Shown piece after piece: positions 30,229 to 38,706 of a stretch of DNA of 64,000 nt. Location: assembly GCF_003977665.1 (NCBI RefSeq), contig NZ_RYYV01000017.1, positions 1-64,000 on the forward strand. The letters are read 5' to 3'. Origin of the DNA: Dyella choica (GTDB lineage: Bacteria > Pseudomonadota > Gammaproteobacteria > Xanthomonadales > Rhodanobacteraceae). The notes below the pieces were generated by a model. That model did no database searches and was not told where the DNA came from. It saw only the letters and a list, made by a program, of their open reading frames with translations. Each line of letters opens with the position of its first letter. Position 1 is the first letter of the stretch. Made by a program: the position numbers and the translations under genes.

Positions 30229-32110
30229 ATGGGTTGGCACAGTTCATCCGCGCGCGGCAGTGGTCCTGCACGACCTGCTGGTTACCGCGCTTGCCTGGTG
30301 GGTGGCGAAGGAGCTGCGCTACGCGCTCGATCCGAAGCTGATCATCACCTTCGAACCTTACGAATTTCCGATCGTGCTGATGGTGCAGGGCCTGATCTAT
30401 GCATGGACCGGCTTGTACAAAGGCGTGTGGCGCTTCGCCAGCCTGCCGGACCTGTGGAATATCCTGCGCGCGGCCATAGTGGGCACCGTGGCAATCGGCG
30501 TTTCTCTGTTCCTGTATGGACGTCTGGATGGCGTGCCGCGCTCGGTGTTGCTGCTGTATCCCTTCGTGTTGGCCTTGTTCCTCGGTACGCCGCGCCTGGC
30601 CTACCGCTTCTGGAAAGACAGCCGCATCGATCTTTTCATGAGTGCCAAGACGCAGCGCGTGCTGATCGTCGGAGCGGACAGCGCCGGCGAAGCGCTGGCA
30701 CGCGATCTGCATCGCGATAGCCGTTACATGGTGGTCGGTTTCGTGGACGACCGCCGTTCGCTGCGCGGTGCGCGTATCAACGGCAAGCCGGTGCTGGGTT
30801 CGTTGGAGCAATTGCCTGAAGTGGCCAAGGAGTCGGCCGTGCAAATGTTGCTGATCGCCTTGCCGGGCGCCGGCGCACGGCAGATGCGGCAGGTGGTGGA
30901 ACTGTGCGATCGCACAGGCCTGCCGTACCGTACGGTGCCCAAGCTAGAGGACGTCGTCGCCGGCCGCGCACAGTTCAACCAGATCAAGGAAGTGTCGATC
31001 GAAGACCTGCTCGGCCGCGATGCCGTCGAGCTGGACTGGACGAAAATTCGTGAAACGCTGACCGGCCGCCGCGTGCTGGTCACGGGCGGCGGCGGCTCGA
31101 TCGGCTCGGAATTGTGCCGGCAAGTTGCGCGGCTCGGTGTGCAGGCGCTGACGATCGTCGAATCCTGCGAATACAACCTGTATCAGATTTCGCAGGAATT
31201 GCGTGCCGCCTATCCGGAGCTGCTGCTCAACAGCATGCTCACCGATTGCGGCGACCCCATTGCCATGCGGCGCCTGTTTGCCGAATCGAAACCGCAGGTG
31301 GTGTTTCACGCGGCCGCCTATAAACATGTGCCCATGTTGCAGGGACAGCTGCGCACCGCGGTGCGCAACAACGTGCTAGCGACGCGTGCAGTGGCTGATT
31401 TGTCGAGCGAAATGGGCGTGGAATGCTTCGTGCTGATTTCCACCGACAAGGCTGTCAATCCCACCAGCGTGATGGGCGCGTGCAAGCGCATCGCGGAAAT
31501 CTGGTGCCAGAACCTCAATGCTCATTCGAAGACGCACTTCATCACCGTGCGATTCGGCAACGTGCTGGACTCAGCCGGTTCCGTAGTACCGCTGTTTCGC
31601 CAGCAGATCCAGTCCGGCGGTCCCGTAACCGTCACGCACCCTGAAATCTCGCGCTACTTCATGACCATTCCGGAAGCCACGCAGCTGATCCTGCAGGCGG
31701 CGGCCATCGGGCAGGGTGGTGAAATCTTCGCGCTGGACATGGGCGAGCCGGTGAAGATCCGCGACCTCGCCGAGCAGATGATCCGGCTGGCCGGCAAGAA
31801 GCCCGGCACGGAAGTATCCATCGTCTACACCGGCCTGCGCTCCGGCGAGAAATTGTTCGAGGAACTGTTTCATCCGCTGGAAAACTACAGCGCGACGACA
31901 CACAACAAGATATTCCTTGCACAGCACCGGCCAGTATCGTGGGAGCTGCTGCAGGCGCAGATGGTCAAGGCCGCCGAAGCCGTCCGCAGCTTCAATGAGG
32001 ACGAGCTGCGCCAGTGTGTATCCAGTCTGCTTCCATCATTCAGTTGGAGCGACGCTGCCCCATCCGGCAACGTGATTCCGTTACGCCGCAACGACATCGG
32101 AGAGAAGTGA
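30215..32110 (+). CDS. CapD/WbpM-type UDP-sugar 4,6-dehydratase
   Basis: A 631-residue inner-membrane protein: about four N-terminal transmembrane helices (residues 1-130), a Rossmann domain (VLIVGADSAGEALARDL) and a C-terminal extended SDR domain (VLVTGGGGSIGSELCRQ). The catalytic segment ISTDKAVNPTSVMGACKR has Met where ordinary SDRs have Tyr, the SMK triad described for WbpM and FlaA1. It probably converts UDP-GlcNAc to a 4-keto-6-deoxy sugar for surface polysaccharide. It overlaps the preceding transferase gene by 14 bp and abuts galU. Confidence 0.94.
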   Translation: MSLRKWVGTVHPRAAVVLHDLLVTALAWWVAKELRYALDPKLIITFEPYEFPIVLMVQGLIYAWTGLYKGVWRFASLPDLWNILRAAIVGTVAIGVSLFLYGRLDGVPRSVLLLYPFVLALFLGTPRLAYRFWKDSRIDLFMSAKTQRVLIVGADSAGEALARDLHRDSRYMVVGFVDDRRSLRGARINGKPVLGSLEQLPEVAKESAVQMLLIALPGAGARQMRQVVELCDRTGLPYRTVPKLEDVVAGRAQFNQIKEVSIEDLLGRDAVELDWTKIRETLTGRRVLVTGGGGSIGSELCRQVARLGVQALTIVESCEYNLYQISQELRAAYPELLLNSMLTDCGDPIAMRRLFAESKPQVVFHAAAYKHVPMLQGQLRTAVRNNVLATRAVADLSSEMGVECFVLISTDKAVNPTSVMGACKRIAEIWCQNLNAHSKTHFITVRFGNVLDSAGSVVPLFRQQIQSGGPVTVTHPEISRYFMTIPEATQLILQAAAIGQGGEIFALDMGEPVKIRDLAEQMIRLAGKKPGTEVSIVYTGLRSGEKLFEELFHPLENYSATTHNKIFLAQHRPVSWELLQAQMVKAAEAVRSFNEDELRQCVSSLLPSFSWSDAAPSGNVIPLRRNDIGEK

Positions 32111-32983
32111 GTGAGTAAGCCATTGCGCAAGGTGGTGTTTCCGGTAGCCGGTCTAGGCACGCGTTTTCTTCCGGCCACCAAGGTGGTTGCCAAGGAAATG
32201 CTGCCGGTGCTGGACCGACCCCTGATCCAGTACGCCGTCGACGAAGCCGTCGATGCAGGGGCCGATACGCTGGTATTTGTCACCAATCGCTACAAGCACG
32301 CCATCGCCGACTACTTCGACAAGGCTTACGAGCTGGAAGCCAAGCTGCTGGAGAAGGGCAAGGATGACCTGCTCGCCCTGGTGCAGGGCACGCTTCCCCG
32401 TCATGTGCGCGCGATCTTCGTGACCCAGCCCGAAGCCCTGGGGTTAGGCCATGCGGTGCTGTGTGCCAAGCCGGTAGTGGGCGATGAGCCATTCGGCGTG
32501 GTCCTGCCGGACGACCTGATCTGGAACCGGGGCAAGGGCGCCCTGCGCCAGATGGCGGAACTGGCCGAGGCCGAACAAGCGGGCGTCATCGCGGTCGAGG
32601 AAGTGCCGCATGACCAGACCGACAAGTACGGAATTGTCGATGCCGAAGCGGTGGATGAGCGCAGCGCACGCATCCGCTATATGGTCGAAAAGCCCAAGCC
32701 GGCGGAGGCACCCTCCAATCTGGCCGTCGTCGGTCGCTACGTGTTGCCGGGCCGCATCTTCTCGTTGCTGGAACAGACCAAGCCCGGCGCAGGCGGTGAA
32801 ATCCAGCTCACTGACGCCATCGAAACTTTGCTGACCGAGCAGGGCAAGGTACTGGCCTATCGCTTCGAAGGCACTCGCTTCGACTGCGGCAACAAGGCCG
32901 GCCTGGTGCGGGCCACCATGCATATGGCGATGCAGGATCCGAACCTGGCGAAGGTGGTGCGCGAAGTCGCCAAGGCGTATTGA
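32111..32983 (+). CDS. galU: UTP-glucose-1-phosphate uridylyltransferase
   Basis: Makes UDP-glucose from UTP and glucose 1-phosphate. The 290-residue protein has FPVAGLGTRFLPATKVVAKE, the nucleotide and sugar-phosphate binding loop, followed by MLPVLDRPLIQY, and later GLGHAVLCAK and the KYGIVDAE and FDCGNKAG segments. The GTG start directly follows the previous stop, with GGAGAGAAG as ribosome-binding site. Together with pgm at 62186 it can supply UDP-glucose for cell-surface sugars. Confidence 0.97.
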   Translation: MSKPLRKVVFPVAGLGTRFLPATKVVAKEMLPVLDRPLIQYAVDEAVDAGADTLVFVTNRYKHAIADYFDKAYELEAKLLEKGKDDLLALVQGTLPRHVRAIFVTQPEALGLGHAVLCAKPVVGDEPFGVVLPDDLIWNRGKGALRQMAELAEAEQAGVIAVEEVPHDQTDKYGIVDAEAVDERSARIRYMVEKPKPAEAPSNLAVVGRYVLPGRIFSLLEQTKPGAGGEIQLTDAIETLLTEQGKVLAYRFEGTRFDCGNKAGLVRATMHMAMQDPNLAKVVREVAKAY

Positions 32984-33022
32984 TTGGTTCGACGTAAGAA
33001 GCGCCTCGCTTCGCCTCCCTGT

Positions 33023-33094
33023 GTAGGTTGGGGTGCAAACCCCAACATGATCATCTCCACACTGTGCGGTGTTGGGACTTGCACTCCAACCTAC
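33023..33094. repeat. GTAGG REP doublet (family A, copy 4)
   Basis: GTAGGTTGGGGTGCAAACCC on the left and GTTGGGACTTGCACTCCAAC plus CTAC on the right. Stem bases are GGGGT with ACCCC instead of GGGAT with ATCCC. It sits between converging galU and the leftward GDPD gene, at the left edge of an AT-richer islet. Confidence 0.85.
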
Positions 33095-33142
33095 ACAAAG
33101 CGGGGCGCGCATACCTTGCGGCGACGGGTACATAGGCCTGGG

Positions 33143-34414
33143 TCAGTTGAGAAGCATTGAAACGATGATTACCTCCGATTCGGGGGCGTATGACCGCCAT
33201 AGTGCTTTGCCATAACGGTCGGTGGCGCGACCCTTCAAGTTCAAATCCTGGATTAAAGCAGTGCTTCGATCAGTCGTGATGGAGCCAAAGTGTTGGGAGT
33301 AAAGAAAGCTCCAGTCTCCCCTCTTGTCATCGGTGTCCCGCTGGCCGTTGAACTCCGCATATTTACTGGAAAGTTGATAGCAGCATTCGCCATTGTTATT
33401 TACAAAGGCTTTATCTGATGGGATGCCCGATGATCCAGCTGTTTCTCCACCGCCCAGCCAATCAGGAATGGCATTGAATATGCCAACTGAAAGATTGTTC
33501 TGAGTGGCGAAGTTCATTGTCTCCGACAACAGCCCATTCTCCTGTTTCAAATCGATCTCAGGAGCCAGAAAGTATCCGGACGATGAATTTTTCCAGCTCT
33601 CCAACGACAGTAGCGGAGAGGAATGTATGTCATTGAGCGCTTTTTCCATATTTGTCGTGTATATGGGTATCACCTTCGGTGCATGAGTGACGCCATTTTT
33701 CTTCATGTCGCTCGCATAATCTGCGCCGTTTGGATAGACGGTGGCGTTAATTTTTAGCACCGTAATATCCGCGGCGCTTATGGGCGGCATGGTCGTTTCG
33801 TGAGAATAGTCGCGGCGGTCGGCATCAACGAGTTTGGCCAGGGCTATGACGGCCTCTTTGGTTTTGACGTCCCAGACAAGGGCGGTGGACATGCGATGTC
33901 TGTAGTAATAGTCATACACATCCTTGATCAAGGGGGCGGACCAGGCTCCTATGGTTTGCATCGTCCGAGAATTTTTGAGCCTCAATTGTCTAAAGTCGGA
34001 CAAGGACGTATTGCTGGCAAGTGGATTGTATCCAGTATTTTTGTAGGGATCGAATAGCGGCTGCCCTTTAAGATCGCCAATATCCGTCGTGCCGCCGAGG
34101 TTGAAGTCGTGCATGACGACGGGCGTGCCATCTGCTAGCGTTTTGACATCCAATTCAACGGCTTCAATGCACGCTTCGTCGGCTTTCTGCAGTGCGATTG
34201 GGCTGTTTTCAGGCGCGATCACAGTCGTGCCTGTGTCTGCTCGCCACAGCCCTCGGTGGGCGATGACAACGGGATTGATGCCATGCTCATCCGGTGTCGC
34301 CATGGCCTCAATAACACGGCGCGGGTCGTAACATCCAGCATGTGCGATGATAGATTGCATTGATGAAAATAGGCATGCCACTGCCAATGCCAGTCCCAGA
34401 CTTTTGTGTTTCAT
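33143..34414 (-). CDS. Secreted glycerophosphodiesterase-like protein in AT-rich islet
   Basis: A 423-residue protein with a signal peptide (MKHKSLGLALAVACLFSSMQ, cleavage after AHA) and a GDPD/PI-PLC-like barrel: NPVVIAHRGLWR, then APENS, EAVELDVKTLADGTPVVMHD and FNLGGTTD. These are the catalytic His/Arg, metal Glu/Asp and second His of the family. It is longer than GlpQ-type enzymes, with a C-terminal region of unknown role (NNNGECCYQLSSKYAEF). Its base composition and codon choice (many A/T-ending codons) differ sharply from all neighbours, a sign of horizontal gain. Similar proteins are found among secreted phospholipase- or toxin-like enzymes. Substrate unknown. Confidence 0.85.
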   Translation of the reverse strand: MKHKSLGLALAVACLFSSMQSIIAHAGCYDPRRVIEAMATPDEHGINPVVIAHRGLWRADTGTTVIAPENSPIALQKADEACIEAVELDVKTLADGTPVVMHDFNLGGTTDIGDLKGQPLFDPYKNTGYNPLASNTSLSDFRQLRLKNSRTMQTIGAWSAPLIKDVYDYYYRHRMSTALVWDVKTKEAVIALAKLVDADRRDYSHETTMPPISAADITVLKINATVYPNGADYASDMKKNGVTHAPKVIPIYTTNMEKALNDIHSSPLLSLESWKNSSSGYFLAPEIDLKQENGLLSETMNFATQNNLSVGIFNAIPDWLGGGETAGSSGIPSDKAFVNNNGECCYQLSSKYAEFNGQRDTDDKRGDWSFLYSQHFGSITTDRSTALIQDLNLKGRATDRYGKALWRSYAPESEVIIVSMLLN

Positions 34415-34753
34415 ATGATGAGATCTTGTAGTCGCGTCGATAAGAAATAAATATATGAGCAAGGTATCGCGCATCGCAGATGCGCTCGCAAGACTTTTGG
34501 AGGTGACCGGGTCGGTCTGTTTTTTCGGGTCGTATTCAATGATGTGCTCTACGATAGCAAAGATGCGTCCACTTGATAGGAGATCAGGTGGTCATGATTT
34601 ATTGCATTTTTTTGCACGCGTCGTTACGAGTGCGTCCAACTCGTTCGAGTCACTCGTTGAACAGCATATGGAGTCAGTGGGCTTGCGAGCCCGCGCGAAA
34701 TGGTTTTTTGTAACGTATTGATCCTGGCTTGAACAAGATTTCTGCTCTGTTCG
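34415..34753. other. AT-rich gene-free flank of the GDPD islet
   Basis: This 339-bp stretch shares the low GC of the GDPD gene up to about 34745, where composition returns to the local norm. It presumably holds the GDPD promoter. An 88-codon rightward frame (34455-34721) exists but has no convincing ribosome-binding site or recognisable sequence. Confidence 0.5.
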
Positions 34754-35527
34754 TCAGGTCATCAAAAACGCGCCCGCCCCGATGGTCAAAACACCAATGG
34801 CTCGCGCCACAAGTTTGCCTGCCGGTGCAAAGCGTTCTGCGATGATGGCTGACGTGACGAGCGCCATCGCGCGCAAATCCATCACTCCTATCACCAGCTG
34901 AATCGCCGTCAGATTGGCGCAGCTCAGGCAGCAATGCAGTCCCAGGCACATGCCTTGCCGCCACGCCGCACCTGGTTGCCCCGGCAAGGTGCGAGTATGC
35001 CTCAATGCGTCCCGGCAACGAGTGAGCTGGCGCGCTTTCCACGGCGTGAACTGGGTGGCGCCCGCCAGCAAGACCATTACGCCGACCATCAGCGGAACAC
35101 TGCGTGCCAACGCCGGGGATTGCATCTCCGCGGCGGCCAACGCAGCACCCAATGGAAACACGAGCATGCCGAACACGCTCCATGCGAAGAAATAGCCGGT
35201 GCCCACCAGCACGGTCAGCATGTCCAAATGCATTCCATCAGTCGCGCTTACGGCCTGGCGATAGCGTCGTAGCGTGGGCACCAGGGATGGCAGCATCATC
35301 GCGACCATCATCACCTCCCACATGACCAGGAACGATGCCGCGGTGCCGCTCCAGCTGTGCCCGGGCATCCGCATCCATATCATCGACAGGGTCCAGCCGC
35401 CTGGCATAGGCATGACATCCATGCCGGACATGGGCGCGCCCCCGACGACCGTCAGCGTTGCGCTGAGCGTGAAGAGCAAGGCCGAGGCGGCGAAGAAGGC
35501 GCGTTCGGAGGCGGGTACGGCGATCAT
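34754..35527 (-). CDS. DUF2182 integral membrane protein
   Basis: A 257-residue polytopic protein of the DUF2182 family (predicted metal-binding membrane proteins). Met-rich and conserved segments include WEVMMVAMMLPSLVP near the first third and GMCLGLHCCLSCANL in the second half, the latter with three cysteines and a His that could bind metal. About six or seven transmembrane helices. The family often neighbours DUF1326 genes, but none is seen here. Lies 75 bp downstream of the DUF899 gene on the same strand, so the two may be cotranscribed. Confidence 0.88.
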   Translation of the reverse strand: MIAVPASERAFFAASALLFTLSATLTVVGGAPMSGMDVMPMPGGWTLSMIWMRMPGHSWSGTAASFLVMWEVMMVAMMLPSLVPTLRRYRQAVSATDGMHLDMLTVLVGTGYFFAWSVFGMLVFPLGAALAAAEMQSPALARSVPLMVGVMVLLAGATQFTPWKARQLTRCRDALRHTRTLPGQPGAAWRQGMCLGLHCCLSCANLTAIQLVIGVMDLRAMALVTSAIIAERFAPAGKLVARAIGVLTIGAGAFLMT

Positions 35528-35602
35528 GGGCTACTCGAAGCGGCAGGTCTCATGCGATAGACGAAGCGGGCGCCACGATTTCGACACTCAGCGTGGCTTT
35601 GC

Positions 35603-36370
35603 TTACCGCTTGCTGTACTCGTCGTGGCGGCGCCACCAGACGTTTGTTTCGTTGCGCCCCTTGGGCGCGCGGTCCAGCCACTGGAACATGCCCCACAAGC
35701 CGTCCAGGCCACGCGCGTAGGTGGAATAGCTGTGATAGACAACGCCGTCTTCGAGCACGAACGCGCTCATGCCCGGCCTTTCGCGCACGAAGGCCAGTGC
35801 ATCGGTTCCGGTCGCGGCTGCGTGTTCGACAACGACCTGCGGAAACTGGGTCGTCGCGTCCATCGCCTGGCCGCCTTGCTCATAGTTGTATTCGTAGGTC
35901 CCCTCACGTTGTTGTTGTTCGGTGATGGAGACGGTGAAATCGAAGTTGAAGTCGCCGCCGTGAGAAGATGCCCATGGAAAGGTCCAGCCCAGGCGCCGCT
36001 TGTACGCCTGCAGCTTCGCCAGCGGTGCGCGCGATACCGCCCACAGCATCACGTCGTGGTTGGCCAGATGCTCGGCGAAGCCATTGAAGCCGTCGGCGAT
36101 CGCCGAGCAGGATGGACAGCCTGCAGCGAAATCCGGTCCGAACATGAAGTGATAGACGAGCAGTTGCGAGCGCCCGCGGAACAGGTCGGCCAGCGAAGCA
36201 CCGCCTTCGTCGGTATCGAAGCGATAGCCCTTGTTGATCGGCACCCACGGCAGCTCTTGCCGTTGCCGTGCCAGCTCGTCGCTGCGATGAGTAAGCTCCT
36301 TTTCCGCCTTGAGCAGCTCGATCCGTGCTGCCAGCCATTGTTCGCGTGTTCCGATCATGTGCGTGGTCAT
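35603..36370 (-). CDS. DUF899 thioredoxin-fold protein
   Basis: A 255-residue cytoplasmic protein of the DUF899 family, which has a thioredoxin-like fold. The segment FGPDFAAGCPSCSAIADGF carries CPSC at the position of the thioredoxin CxxC active site. The N-terminal ELPWVPINKGYRFDTDEG is a family hallmark. Function is unknown; a redox role is inferred from the CxxC. It is divergent from the regulator at 36493 across about 120 bp. Alternative start at the fifth codon. Confidence 0.88.
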   Translation of the reverse strand: MTTHMIGTREQWLAARIELLKAEKELTHRSDELARQRQELPWVPINKGYRFDTDEGGASLADLFRGRSQLLVYHFMFGPDFAAGCPSCSAIADGFNGFAEHLANHDVMLWAVSRAPLAKLQAYKRRLGWTFPWASSHGGDFNFDFTVSITEQQQREGTYEYNYEQGGQAMDATTQFPQVVVEHAAATGTDALAFVRERPGMSAFVLEDGVVYHSYSTYARGLDGLWGMFQWLDRAPKGRNETNVWWRRHDEYSKR

Positions 36371-36492
36371 GCTATTTACTCCGCTCGTCGAAGGTTCTGT
36401 ACCTGCTGCATTCGCCTCGGCCTGGTGGTGCGAGGCCGTGGGATATAGTTAGCGCGAGGCTCCGAACGGGTGGGAGTGACAAATGTGGCGCG

Positions 36493-37719
36493 ATGGCGAT
36501 GGATTCACTGATCACGGCTGCGGCGCGCGCGCTCGCCACGGGTGACCCCCTCGGCGCCCTGAAGCGGGTCGCGCTGCGCGAGGATGCGCCCAGCCTTGCG
36601 CTGCGGGGCATCGCCATGGCGCAGCTCGGCGACTTTGCCCGAGCGAAGTTGCTGTTGCGCAGGGCGGCGCGTGGGTTCGGGTCCAGGGAGGCGGTGGCCC
36701 GGGCGAGGTGCATCGTGGCCGAAGCCGAAATCGCGCTCGTATCACGCGACCTGGGTTGGCCGGTGAAGGCGCTCGAAGCCGCGCGTGCAACGCTCGACTC
36801 GCATGGCGATCGCATCAATGCCGCGCATGCGCGCAATATCGAAGTCCGGCGCCTGCTACTGCTCGGTCGCCTTGACGATGCCGAACGCATGCTTGCCGAC
36901 CTGGACCCAACGCCGTTTCCTCCCGCGTCCAGAGCCGCCCACGAGCTGGTCGTAGCAGGCATAGCGATCCGGCGCTTGCAGACGAAACGTGCGCGGGCCG
37001 CGCTTCAGGTGGCCGGACAGGCTGCACGCGCGGCGCGTATCCCGGCACTGATGGCGGAGGTCGAAAGCGCATCACGCGTGTTGGAGATGCCGGCCGGTCG
37101 TGTGATCGCACGGGGCGAAGAGCACCTACTGCGGCTGGATGAGGTCGAAACGTTGCTGGCATCGCCCACGTTCGTCGTGGATGCATGCCGTCATGTTGTG
37201 CATGGTGCAGATGCGGTCGTTTCGCTTGCCACACGCCCCATCCTGTTCGCGTTGATGCGCCATCTAGGGGAGGCTTGGCCTGGGGACGTGCCGCGTAGCA
37301 CGCTCATCGCAGATGCCTTTCGTATCAGGCACGCCGATGAGACGCATCGCGCACGATTGCGGGTCGAAGTCGGGCGCCTGCGCGCCATATTGCGGCCGTT
37401 GGCGGACATAAGCGCGACGGAACTAGGCTTTGCGCTGCTGCCGCACGCCGCATGCGAAGTTGTCGTGCTGGCTCCGCCAGTTGAGGACCGGCATGCCGCA
37501 GTACTCGCCTTGCTCGCCGACGGCGAGTCCTGGTCCAGCTCGGCTTTGTCGATGGCCCTGGGCGCGAGCCCCCGCACGGTCCAGCGAGCGCTCGAATCGC
37601 TTGCTGCGGATGGCAAGGTACAGTCGTTCGGCCGCGGGCCCGCGCGTCGCTGGATGACCCCGCCGGTGCCGGACTTCCCGTCGATATTGTTACTCCCAGG
37701 CCCGCTGCCCATTGACTAG
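36493..37719 (+). CDS. Winged-helix regulator with long helical N-terminal domain
   Basis: A 408-residue protein. Residues 1 to about 190 are Ala/Arg-rich helical repeats resembling TPRs (GIAMAQLGDFARAKLLLRRA). The middle (about 235-300) resembles an OmpR-like or SARP-like winged helix (FALMRHLGEAWPGDVPRSTL). The C terminus holds a second helix-turn-helix: WSSSALSMALGASPRTVQRA followed by LESLAADGKVQ. It is probably a transcription factor for the divergent DUF899/DUF2182 genes or the downstream propeller gene 30 bp away. I know no named orthologue. The start is chosen at MAMDSL; the frame stays open upstream. Confidence 0.75.
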   Translation: MAMDSLITAAARALATGDPLGALKRVALREDAPSLALRGIAMAQLGDFARAKLLLRRAARGFGSREAVARARCIVAEAEIALVSRDLGWPVKALEAARATLDSHGDRINAAHARNIEVRRLLLLGRLDDAERMLADLDPTPFPPASRAAHELVVAGIAIRRLQTKRARAALQVAGQAARAARIPALMAEVESASRVLEMPAGRVIARGEEHLLRLDEVETLLASPTFVVDACRHVVHGADAVVSLATRPILFALMRHLGEAWPGDVPRSTLIADAFRIRHADETHRARLRVEVGRLRAILRPLADISATELGFALLPHAACEVVVLAPPVEDRHAAVLALLADGESWSSSALSMALGASPRTVQRALESLAADGKVQSFGRGPARRWMTPPVPDFPSILLLPGPLPID

Positions 37720-37749
37720 GATGATTCACTCATTGACCAGGATGAAGCC

Positions 37750-38388
37750 ATGAAACGTTCCGCAGCCAAGATTCTCCGCGAGTACGGCCCCTTTCCTGGT
37801 ATCGACAAGGTGGCTGGCGTGACGTATGACGGCCACCAGGTCTGGTTCGCATCCGGCGAAAAACTCAATGCCCTCGATCCGGACAGCGGCAAGCTGTTGC
37901 GGTCGGTCGATGTCGCCGCCCATGCCGGCACGGCCTTCGATGGCCAATACCTGTTCCAGATCGCCGAGGACCGTATCCACAAGATCGATCCGCAGAGCGG
38001 CCGCGTGCTGGCCACCATCCCGGCGCCCGGCGGCGGTGGCGACTCGGGGTTGGCCTGGGCCGAAGGCTCGCTTTGGGTCGGAGAGTACCGGGAACGGAAG
38101 ATCCACCGCATCGATCCTCAAACCGGAGCCATACTCAGCACCATCGAGTTCAACCGCTTCGTCACCGGCGTCAGCTGGGTCGACGGCGAGCTGTGGCATG
38201 CCACCTGGGAAGGTGACGACAGCGATGTGCGCCGCGTCGATCCGCAGACGGGAGAAGTGCTGGAGCGGCTCGAAATGCCGGCCGGCATGGGCGTGTCAGG
38301 CTTGGAATCCGATGGCGGCGAGCGGTTTTTCTGCGGCGGCGGCAACACCGGCAAGCTGCGGGCGATCTTGCGGCCCAAGCACGAGTAG
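37750..38388 (+). CDS. Small beta-propeller (Vgb/glutamine-cyclotransferase-like) protein
   Basis: A 212-residue protein built of repeated propeller strands with a recurring IDPQTG or LDPDSG signature (ALDPDSGKLL, KIDPQSGRVL, RIDPQTGAIL, RVDPQTGEVL). It has no signal peptide, so cytoplasmic. Four to five blades are visible, too few for a full propeller, so it may dimerise or be a shortened form. Cotranscribed with the regulator upstream (30-bp gap). Function unknown; relatives are annotated as virginiamycin-B-lyase-like or glutamine-cyclotransferase-like. Confidence 0.8.
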   Translation: MKRSAAKILREYGPFPGIDKVAGVTYDGHQVWFASGEKLNALDPDSGKLLRSVDVAAHAGTAFDGQYLFQIAEDRIHKIDPQSGRVLATIPAPGGGGDSGLAWAEGSLWVGEYRERKIHRIDPQTGAILSTIEFNRFVTGVSWVDGELWHATWEGDDSDVRRVDPQTGEVLERLEMPAGMGVSGLESDGGERFFCGGGNTGKLRAILRPKHE

Positions 38389-38706
38389 TCGAATACCGGC
38401 TGGCGTACTCGCCATTGCCGTCATTCCCCGCGAAGGCGGGAGTCCATTTTCAAGGATGCGTCATCCTCACTGCCGTCATTCCCGCTTGCGCGGGAACGAT
38501 GGCTCCAGTGCTATTGCACTGTCATGCTCTTACCGGATCGTGCCAGAATCGTGTCCGCGAGCTGCCATATCCAAGCGGCAGCCTGGGCATGGGGAATCTC
38601 GTGCCGACGCAAGTCTTATGCCTTCTGCATAAGGCTCCCCTTACGATGAAGAGCGCCTGGCCGGCAAGCGGCCGGGTCAACTAACGGATTGAACACAGGG
38701 CGCATT
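38389..38706. repeat. REP family B units in a 318-bp gap
   Basis: Two units in direct order: CCGTCATTCCCCGCGAAGGC and GGGAGTCC at 38420-38448, and GCCGTCATTCCCGCTTGCGC followed by GGGAACGATGGCTCCAG at about 38475-38513. Each is a hairpin. The remaining 190 bp before the alpha-2-macroglobulin gene holds no gene I can support; its promoter is presumably there. Confidence 0.8.

Noticed and set aside
34455-34721. 88-codon rightward frame in the AT-rich flank
   Set aside because: No ribosome-binding site and no recognisable sequence; composition alone cannot support it.
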